Part shown: piece after piece, positions 57,624-64,000 of the stretch
Position numbering within the stretch: position 1 is the first letter of the stretch
Layout: each line of letters opens with the position of its first letter
Assembly (NCBI GenBank): GCA_910588325.1
Contig: CAJUPP010000002.1
Location: forward strand, 3,918-67,917
Length of the DNA stretch: 64,000 nt
DNA from: an uncultured Hungatella sp.
GTDB taxonomy: Bacteria; Bacillota; Clostridia; Lachnospirales; Lachnospiraceae
Direction: 5' to 3'
The notes under the pieces: model-generated
What the model saw: the letters and a program-made list of their open reading frames with translations, nothing else
The model's database searches: none
What the model was told of the DNA's origin: nothing
Position numbers and translations under genes: made by a program

Positions 57624-59036
57624 TTAATGTTCGTAAGAAGTCGGGCTTTTTGACAGTGGATTCCAAACTCCTTTTATGTAGCAGAACAGGAATATTCCAA
57701 AGAGGAACAGGTTGTGAGCAATCATGCAGGCCCATGCGGAGATAAGGCTTAAAGCCAGTATCTGGGTGCAGAGGAAGGTTCCTATGATTCGGATTCCCCA
57801 CATGCCGGCGATATTGAATATGAAGGGTTCTCTGGTTTTTCCTACTCCCTGCATCATGCCTTCGATGATGATGGAGAATCCGTAGAATGGTTCTGACACT
57901 GCTACCATACGCAGGACTGTGCTTCCCAGTGTGATGACCTCCTGACTGTTGGAGAAGATTCCCATAAGGCCGGGAGCCAGGATAAACAGCAGGCCGCCGG
58001 ACAGTATCATCAGGCAGATTTCGATAGGGATAAACATGGCGGCCAGTTCTTTCATCCGTCTGTCATCCCGGGCGCCATATGCATTGCCGGCCAAAGTTGC
58101 GGCGGCGGTCTGCATTCCGTATCCAGGAATGTAGAAAGCGGATTCTACGGTGTTGGCAATGGTGTGGGCTGCAGTGGATACCTCTCCCAAAGAATTAATC
58201 ATGGAGGCGAAAGCTACATATCCCAGAGAGGTACCGAATCTCTGCAGCATATTGGGAAATGCAACACGAAGGCAGGGACGCAGAATCTGAGGATCTGGAC
58301 GGATACTTTGGCCTTTTGGTGAAACTTTTGGATGCCTCCAAAGTACAATCGTGATACTAAGACCACCGAAGGTAAATGCGATTGCACTGGCAACTGCCGC
58401 ACCGATAACACCCATTCCCGCACCTGGCATGGTGATGGTAAATGAAAGCAGATTCATTGGCCGTGTGGGATAAATAAGAAGGAAATTTAACACCACATTA
58501 ATTAAGTTTACAAAGACTCCGATTTTCATCGGGGTCTTTGTATCGCCTGCACCTCTCAAAACAGTACCGAAAATGATGCTGGCAGTTCTGGGAAGCATTG
58601 GAATGTATAAAATAAAGAAATAGCGCGAGGCCATAGATTGAATGCTCTTATCAACCTGCATCCACACTGGTACATAGCTGCTGATAGACAGTGTCAGTAT
58701 GGTAAAGAAGATACCTGCTGTTAAAACTGCCAGGACGGCCTGTGAGACAGATTTTTTTGCCGCCTCCTCATCATTGGCGCCGCATGCCCTTGCAATGAAA
58801 GACAAAAATCCTACACCTAAAGCGGAAATGCTGCTTCCAATCAGCCAGTTTACCGTACTGGTTGCTCCGACCGCCGCTGTGGCCTGGGTTCCCAGGGTGC
58901 CTACCATGGCGGTATCGATGTATTGGACCGCAGTCTGCATCAGCTGTTCCAGCATGGTGGGCCATGCCAGAGTCATGATGACTGCAATCATTTCTGTATT
59001 TCGTTTTGGGAATTGTTTTTGGGGGGTTGGTATCAT
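57624..59036 (-). CDS. MATE family efflux transporter
   Basis: A 470-residue membrane protein with about twelve helices. The family blocks MTLAWPTMLEQLMQTAVQYI, then RGAGDTKTPMKIGVFVNLIN and the second-half GMQTAAATLAGNAYGARDD are present. MATE proteins export drugs or metabolites using Na+ or H+. Start ATG at 59036 with CGGAG; a longer in-frame extension is not family-like. Its stop lies close to the LacI stump, and it is on the strand opposite to the sugar operon. Gap 59037-59264: nothing seen. Confidence 0.94.
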   Translation of the reverse strand: MIPTPQKQFPKRNTEMIAVIMTLAWPTMLEQLMQTAVQYIDTAMVGTLGTQATAAVGATSTVNWLIGSSISALGVGFLSFIARACGANDEEAAKKSVSQAVLAVLTAGIFFTILTLSISSYVPVWMQVDKSIQSMASRYFFILYIPMLPRTASIIFGTVLRGAGDTKTPMKIGVFVNLINVVLNFLLIYPTRPMNLLSFTITMPGAGMGVIGAAVASAIAFTFGGLSITIVLWRHPKVSPKGQSIRPDPQILRPCLRVAFPNMLQRFGTSLGYVAFASMINSLGEVSTAAHTIANTVESAFYIPGYGMQTAAATLAGNAYGARDDRRMKELAAMFIPIEICLMILSGGLLFILAPGLMGIFSNSQEVITLGSTVLRMVAVSEPFYGFSIIIEGMMQGVGKTREPFIFNIAGMWGIRIIGTFLCTQILALSLISAWACMIAHNLFLFGIFLFCYIKGVWNPLSKSPTSYEH

Positions 59037-59264
59037 GTGTTTTTCTCCGGAGTTTTGTTGTATTCTGTTTAGAGGTATATCCTTAATTTTGGCAGTTGGA
59101 TTGCCTAACAACTGCACAAGTCCTAATGCTAAATACTCACGGATATTGAGCAAAAAAATTTATCATTTTTCGGCATGTTCTTTCTTGTTTAATTAATTTT
59201 CTGCTTATATTGTACGGTTTTATCATCGCTTTTGCAACGGATTTTTTACGAATTTTTTATGGGA

Positions 59265-60060
59265 TTAGTAGTGAGTTACGTCTTCTGTGCTGTGGATTGC
59301 TTCTATGACAGGTGTGGCTTCGGGGCTTTTGAAGTAGTCCAGGGTGGTGGGAGGAACCAGCTATTTCAGGGCTTGGAAATCATTTTTCTGAAGCAGTCGG
59401 CGGACTGTGGAGGCGCTGATCGGCTGATTCATGGCTTTTTTACGGGGGACGATGGTACATTCTATGCCGGAAAGGGGAAGTTCTTGTGCCATGATCTGAT
59501 TGTAAATATTGGTTACCTGGCTGCAGGGCTCTTTGCCTACGTAACGGCGGGTGACGGACAGGGATTTGGCGATTCTGGTGAAAATCTGAAGGTCCAGCTT
59601 TGCATGGCCTTTTATCACGGTCTCATCATCTTTCAAAAAATAACTAGGATAGTTTGGACAGATAGTCTGAAAAGCCGTTTTTGCGGTTTTCCATGAAGAC
59701 AAGGGTGTTGTCTGCCTGGGCGATTTCATAGAAGCCCAGGTCTTTGAAAAATTTGGAGGTGCTTATTTTGGTGTAGAGGAACAGATGGATGTTTCCTCTT
59801 TGGTACTGGATATCAATCAGGTGGGTGATGATTTCATTAAGAAGACCTTTTCCTTGATGGTCTTTGCTGACAGCAAAGCAGCGGAGAGTGTTGGTAAAGC
59901 AGCTTCCAGTTGCGATGATTTGATAGTTTTCATCGTACATGGCGCAGATGTAATCCAGGTTGGCGTCCCGGCGGATTCCTTCCTGGTTTAGGAGATGATC
60001 AATCTGGGCGAGGCTTTGTTTGTCTGTGGGACGGACTTGTGAGATGGCATATTCTGACAT
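59265..60060 (-). pseudogene. citC: Decayed citrate lyase ligase (citC)
   Basis: The N-terminal acetyltransferase-like domain is intact (MSEYAISQVRPTDKQ to NRKNGFSDYLSKL, ending 59644). In another frame the C-terminal adenylyltransferase half follows: YPSYFLKDDETVIKGHAKLD, VGKEPCSQVTNIYNQI and ISASTVRRLL. The segment between them, with the nucleotide-binding H-x-G-H, about 90 residues, is missing. Near 59359 an amber codon splits the last piece; beyond it LVPPTTLDYFKSPEATPV continues to 59265. Cannot make active CitC, which acetylates the citrate lyase acyl-carrier prosthetic group. Confidence 0.85.
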
Positions 60061-60139
60061 GGGTATGGAGGGGCCTTTCTTTTATGGATTGTTAGGGATG
60101 GCTCTTGACCGGTCTTTTCTCAGCGAAATGTTTACATGG

Positions 60140-61020
60140 TCAAATGGATGGTTCTGTATTTTCGTTTTCCAGAAAGTAAAGCAGATAGCAGACGGCAAGC
60201 AGGTCTGCGCATCCGCCTGGGGATATATTTTTTTCTGTGAACTCTTTATTGAGACGGGAGAGGGTCTGTGTGTCGGGATAAGGATTGTCCTGGAGGAGTT
60301 TTTTTATCTGTGCCACGATTTCTTGTTGGACAGGGAGGCTGCTTCTTGCTATGATGTTGGTGTCGGTTGCGGCTGTTATAAGGGCAAGAAGGGCGGCGCA
60401 TTGGTCTAATACGGTATCGGTATGGCTCCACTGTTCTCTTGGAAGGCGGCCCAGGGCAGCGCAGAGAATTCCCATGGTAAAAATGGCGCCTTTATGGGTG
60501 TTGACTTTTTTTGTGGCGGTTAGCATGTCTTGTTCTGCTTTTCTGCCGGGGGAACGGAGTTTCTGGAAGGTGTGTGTGGCGGGGGAGTGGCATGTCTGTC
60601 TTCCGATTCGTGTGCATGTCTGAAAGTATGGCCACAGGGTGCTTGTGCTGTCCATAAAGGTAAAGATGTCCATGTCTTTGTGGCTGCCGTTGTCAGCGCG
60701 GTCTACAAGACCGGGCTTGGGAGTGGTACAGACTTCGTAGAGAAGGGCTCTGGATGCCAGTGTGGCTGCGTGGGAGGAATCTTGGTCTTCGATGGCCTGG
60801 AATAATATGGCAGTGGTTTTGGTCTGTAGTTGTTCTATGGTGTGGGTGCGGCTTCTGGCGCATTCTTTGGCGGGGCGGTTGCAGATGAGGCAGCGACGTG
60901 GGGGAAGTCCCAGTTCTGTGCGGTCGATTTTCTGTCCTTTGGGTGTGAGTATGTCTATGTCAAAGAGTCTTCCAAGGGGAGAATTGTCTTCGATGGAACT
61001 GATGGTTTTTGCTTGTTTTG
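60140..61020 (-). pseudogene. citXG: Decayed citX-citG fusion (citrate lyase prosthetic-group synthesis)
   Basis: One frame reads the end of CitX (SPLGRLFDIDILTPKGQK, RRCLICNRPAKECARSRTH) and runs into CitG (ALLYEVCTTPKPGLVDR, NGSHKDMDIFTFMDS, NTHKGAIFTMGILCAALGRL, ATDTNI, ISPGGCADLLAVCYLL). The start of CitX is missing; there is no start codon before a frame stop. CitG lacks the middle block (expected G-I-x-G-x-R-G-E-A region, about 85 residues) between VLDQCA and ALLALI. CitX and CitG attach and make the 2'-(triphosphoribosyl)-dephospho-CoA group; this locus is dead. Confidence 0.85.
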
Positions 61021-61216
61021 GTGCAGACTTCGTCGCTGGCGCTGCAGATGGTGTCTGCCCTGTTAAGCCACAGGACTGCTTTGGTCAGTTATCCGCTGTC
61101 CATAGCGGAGACTTCCATATCGTAGTAGGCTCTGGACAGGCCGTCCCAGTCTTTTTTCTTCAGGTATGTTTCCAATCGTTTTTCGGAGGTTTTTTCTTTT
61201 CAGATAAACCTGGCAT
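61021..61216 (-). pseudogene. 5' fragment of an unidentified gene fused to citXG remnant
   Basis: A strong AGGAGG precedes ATG at 61216. It starts MPGLSEKK; after a one-base slip in an A-run the frame continues TSEKRLETYLKKKDWDGLSR, AYYDMEVSAMDSG, a stop, then LTKAVLWLNRADTICSASDEV. It ends where citX sequence begins. The family is not recognised; it looks like the helical N-terminus of a soluble protein. Confidence 0.55.
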
Positions 61217-61399
61217 AGTGTTTTTCCTCCTGTTGATTTATGGTTATTATAGACTGGAGAGGGGGAAAATGCAACGATGTACTGACGAATATGGGGTGAG
61301 GCGGGGATGGGATTTGAAATTATTTATATTTTTTCTATGAATATTGTTCATAGTCGGATATAATGGATGGTACATCGGAGAAGGGAGTGACAGGCCTTT

Positions 61400-61492
61400 A
61401 TGAGAATTTTGGACATCATTGGCCGTTTTGTGGGTATCCTGACGGGATTACTTACATTTGTTGAGAAGTGTAAGCCTTACATAACGCAGTGA
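61400..61492 (+). CDS. Possible 30-residue hydrophobic peptide
   Basis: Starts MRILDIIGRFVGILTGLL and ends with a basic/polar tail (EKCKPYITQ). The single hydrophobic helix and charged end resemble small toxins of type I systems or holin-like peptides. Only a weak AGG precedes the ATG. It lies in an otherwise gene-free 430-base gap (61217-61649) between a decayed locus and GH31. Could be chance. Confidence 0.3.
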   Translation: MRILDIIGRFVGILTGLLTFVEKCKPYITQ

Positions 61493-61649
61493 AAGGTACG
61501 GTTAATTAGTGTGGGTTATACTAGCTTCCCGGCATCTGATGGGCTCAAAGATGATTGCGCAGGTAATCGTTAAGTAAGCATATGACGGCGGTATGGTATT
61601 ATTTTTTAAATGCAGGTGTTTGAAGAAGGATGGGAAAGAGGTTTTATGT

Positions 61650-63644
61650 ATGTTGGAAATTAGGGATGGAAGGTTGGTATTTCATTATGATGCGGAGGAG
61701 GTCTGGATTGAGCCGTGGGGGCCTGATGGACTGAGGGTTCGGGGAACGAAGGAGCGGAAAATGGCAGAGGAAGATTGGGCCTTATATGCCAGGGAAGATA
61801 CGGATTGTGAGATTTGTTTTACGGAGCAGGGGGCCAGGGTTGTCAATGGGAAAATCCGGGCGGAGGTGTCAAAGGCCGGGAAGATTATGTTTTTTAACAG
61901 GGACGGAAGGCTTCTTTTGGAGGAGTATTGGAGGAACCGGAGAGATGTAAGGGATGAGAAGTGCAGTGCGCTGGAGGTGGAGGCGCGGGAGTTTAAGCCG
62001 ATTCCAGGAGGGGATTATCATCTTACCATGCGGTTTGAATCGGTGGACAGGAATGAGCGGATTTATGGGATGGGGCAGTATCAGCAGCCGTTTCTGGATT
62101 TGAAGGGGATGGATTTGGAGCTGGCGCACCGGAATTCTCAGGCCAGCGTGCCGTTTGCGGTGTCTTCTCTTGGGTATGGGTTTTTGTGGAATAATCCGGC
62201 GGTGGGACGGGCTGTGTTTGGAAGAAATGTTATGAGTTTTGAGGCGTATTCTACCTGTATGCTGGATTATTGGGTTGTGGCTGGGGATACGCCTGCTGAG
62301 ATTGTGGAACGGTATGGGGCGGTTACAGGCAGGGTTCCTATGATGCCGGAGTATGGGCTTGGTTTCTGGCAGTGTAAGCTTCGGTATCAGACCCAGGAGG
62401 AGCTTTTGGAGGTGGCCAGGGAGTATAAGCGGAGGAATCTTCCTATTGATTTGATTGTGATTGATTTTTTCCATTGGCCGAATCAGGGGGAGTGGAGGTT
62501 TGACCCGGTGTATTGGCCGGACCCGGAGGCTATGGTGGAGGAGCTTAAAGGGATGGGTATTGAGCTGATGGTTTCTGTCTGGCCGACGGTTCACGAGAAG
62601 TGTGAAAATTATGAGGAGATGTTGGAGAAGGGGTATCTGATTCGTACGGAGAGGGGGATTCGTGTGGGTCTGTATGCGTTTGGTGCAACGGCGCATTTTG
62701 ATGCTACGAACCCCGGGGCCAGGGAGTATGTGTGGGGGAAGGTGAAGAGGAATTATTATGATAAGGGGATTAAGGTGTTCTGGCTGGATGAGGCGGAGCC
62801 GGAGTATTCGGTGTATGATTTTGATAATTACCGGTATTTTCTGGGGACGGACCTTGGGATTGGGAATATTTATCCGGTGGATTATGCCAGGGCTTTTTAT
62901 GAGGGTATGGAGAGGGAGGGGCAGAAAAATATTGTGAATCTTCTTCGCTGTGCCTGGGCGGGAAGCCAGAGGTATGGGGCTCTTGTGTGGTCGGGAGATA
63001 TTGCGTCTAGTTTTGGGAGTATGAGGAATCAGCTTGCGGCGGGGCTGAATATGGGGATGGCGGGGATTCCCTGGTGGACTACGGATATCGGGGGGTTCCA
63101 TGGGGGGAATCCGAATGACCCTGAGTTCCGGGAGCTTTTTGCGAGATGGTTTGAATGGGGGGCGTTTTGCCCGGTGATGCGGCTTCATGGGGACAGGGAG
63201 CCGAGACAGCCTCAGGTGGGGACAACGGGTGGAGCTGCCTGTCGTTCGGGGGCTGCCAATGAGGTGTGGAGTTATGGGGATGAGGTATATGAGATATGCA
63301 GGAAGTATTTGGAGATTAGGGAGAGGCTGCGGCCGTATACGAGAGAGGTTATGCGGGAGGCTCATGTGAAGGGAACTCCGGTTATGAGGACGCTTTTTTA
63401 TATGTTTCCGGAGGATTCTGCGTGCTGGGATGTGGAGGATGAGTATTTTTATGGGCCGGATGTGCTGGTGGCGCCGATTTTGTATGGGGGCTGCAGGTCC
63501 CGGCGTGTTTATCTGCCCAAGGGGGAGATTTGGATTGAACATGGCAGCAGGAGGGAGTATGATGGGGGTTGCTGGGTGACGGCGGATGCGCCGTTGGATG
63601 TGATTCCGGTGTTTGTGAGGAAGGGGGCGGAAGGGATTTTGTGA
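61650..63644 (+). CDS. Glycoside hydrolase family 31 (alpha-glucosidase or alpha-xylosidase)
   Basis: A 664-residue retaining alpha-glycosidase. N-terminal beta-sandwich (about 1-215), then the barrel: nucleophile KVFWLDEAEPEY (near 395), acid/base segment VWSGDIASSFGSMRNQL (near 455) and GIPWWTTDIGGFHGG. C-terminal beta domains follow. No signal peptide; acts in the cytoplasm. The FWLDEAEPE form is common in alpha-xylosidase-like members; specificity is not certain. ATG at 61650 with AAAGAGG. Not linked to a transporter here. Confidence 0.93.
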   Translation: MLEIRDGRLVFHYDAEEVWIEPWGPDGLRVRGTKERKMAEEDWALYAREDTDCEICFTEQGARVVNGKIRAEVSKAGKIMFFNRDGRLLLEEYWRNRRDVRDEKCSALEVEAREFKPIPGGDYHLTMRFESVDRNERIYGMGQYQQPFLDLKGMDLELAHRNSQASVPFAVSSLGYGFLWNNPAVGRAVFGRNVMSFEAYSTCMLDYWVVAGDTPAEIVERYGAVTGRVPMMPEYGLGFWQCKLRYQTQEELLEVAREYKRRNLPIDLIVIDFFHWPNQGEWRFDPVYWPDPEAMVEELKGMGIELMVSVWPTVHEKCENYEEMLEKGYLIRTERGIRVGLYAFGATAHFDATNPGAREYVWGKVKRNYYDKGIKVFWLDEAEPEYSVYDFDNYRYFLGTDLGIGNIYPVDYARAFYEGMEREGQKNIVNLLRCAWAGSQRYGALVWSGDIASSFGSMRNQLAAGLNMGMAGIPWWTTDIGGFHGGNPNDPEFRELFARWFEWGAFCPVMRLHGDREPRQPQVGTTGGAACRSGAANEVWSYGDEVYEICRKYLEIRERLRPYTREVMREAHVKGTPVMRTLFYMFPEDSACWDVEDEYFYGPDVLVAPILYGGCRSRRVYLPKGEIWIEHGSRREYDGGCWVTADAPLDVIPVFVRKGAEGIL

Positions 63645-63677
63645 TTGGTGATTGAATAACGGGATGACGCTAATCGG

Positions 63678-63713
63678 GGCGGTGCCGGAGGAAACTTGGG
63701 CACCGCCTTTATT
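63678..63713 (+). terminator. Terminator of the GH31 gene
   Basis: GGCGGTGCC and GGCACCGCC (63678-63686, 63699-63707) with a 12-base loop, then TTTATT. Confidence 0.85.
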
Positions 63714-63720
63714 CTATAAT

Positions 63721-64000
63721 ATGGAATTGGCATGTCTGTTTGTTGCGGCTTTTCCGTACAGCCAGTATACCCATGCAGAACACTACCAGGCTGCAGTTAT
63801 GCCGGCGCAGGTAAAGAAACCCAAAGAGAAAGCAAGTGTCGAGGGCGCGGTGGGAAAAATCGCAAGAAAGATCATCGGTATGCTCAGAAATGGAACTTTT
63901 CATTCTATAGATGGGCTTAATCCGGCAATTAGAAAAACGCTTGACCGGCTAAATGACAAACCCTTCCAAAAGAGAAACGGCAGTAGAAAAACAATTTATG
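63721..64000 (+). pseudogene. IS21-type transposase (istA) remnant, runs off the right edge
   Basis: Frame starting at ATG 63721: ACLFVAAFPYSQYTH followed at once by AEHYQAAVMPAQVKKPKEKA, then VEGAVGKIARKI and DGLNPAIRKTLDRLNDKPFQ. In IS21 IstA the first block (start of the DDE domain) and the second are about 80-90 residues apart, so the catalytic centre has been deleted in frame. The N-terminal half is also absent. It follows the GH31 terminator directly. No inverted repeat is visible in the window. Confidence 0.75.

Noticed and set aside
61869..63542. 557-codon open frame on the minus strand
   Set aside because: Antisense to the GH31 gene, with low-complexity Pro/Arg/His/Ile composition. 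Not a gene.

Overview
The window is a chromosomal replication-origin region from a Gram-positive anaerobe of the Clostridia, most likely a Lachnospiraceae-type gut bacterium. The order rsmG-mnmG-mnmE-jag-yidC-yidD-rnpA-rpmH on the minus strand, dnaA-dnaN-yaaA-recF-gyrB-gyrA on the plus strand, soj/parA-parB with 16-bp parS sites, a DUF4446 gene, gdhA, ricT, and several LacI-controlled ABC sugar importers all support this. No tRNA, rRNA or CRISPR array was seen.

Left part (1-8.4 kb): a minus-strand sugar or sugar-acid locus (LacI regulator, lipoprotein binding protein, two permeases, and the start of an enolase-superfamily enzyme running off the left edge). Next come a decayed ABC-2 exporter whose permease and ATPase remnants flank an intact HAD phosphatase, and NADP-type glutamate dehydrogenase. 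Core block 1 (8.4-20 kb, mostly minus): DUF4446, parB, parA, a plus-strand island of two genes (a hydrolase-fold protein that appears to lack its catalytic residues, and a membrane protein), then rsmG through rpmH. One parS lies inside parB. The other is the centre of a 56-bp perfect palindrome that directly follows rsmG.

Accessory island (20-35 kb), lying between rpmH and dnaA, which are usually neighbours: a two-gene AAA-ATPase/nuclease-like module (a candidate defence system), a BlaI/BlaR1-type regulator pair with a divergent small secreted protein, a three-gene membrane-protein cluster, a RelB/DinJ plus PIN toxin-antitoxin pair, a sugar locus (NHL protein, aldo/keto reductase, two permeases, binding protein, AraC regulator) with an apparent deletion fusing its last two genes, and an ECF transporter S component.

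Origin and core block 2 (35-51.3 kb): DnaA-box clusters on both sides of dnaA, then dnaN, yaaA, recF, gyrB, gyrA, thymidylate kinase, a hybrid histidine kinase, holB, ricT, a tRNA methyltransferase gene and rsmI. Right part (51.3-64 kb): a fructan/sucrose-type locus (LacI regulator, binding protein, two permeases, intracellular GH32 enzyme, stump of a second LacI gene) with a striking array of 12-bp operator units; a MATE exporter; a decayed citrate-lyase accessory locus (citC and a citX-citG fusion); a GH31 glucosidase; and an IS21-type transposase remnant at the right edge.

A common thread is decay by internal deletion: the ABC-2 exporter, binding protein/AraC pair, citC, citXG, the second lacI and the IS21 istA have all lost internal or terminal segments while their remaining parts are still readable.
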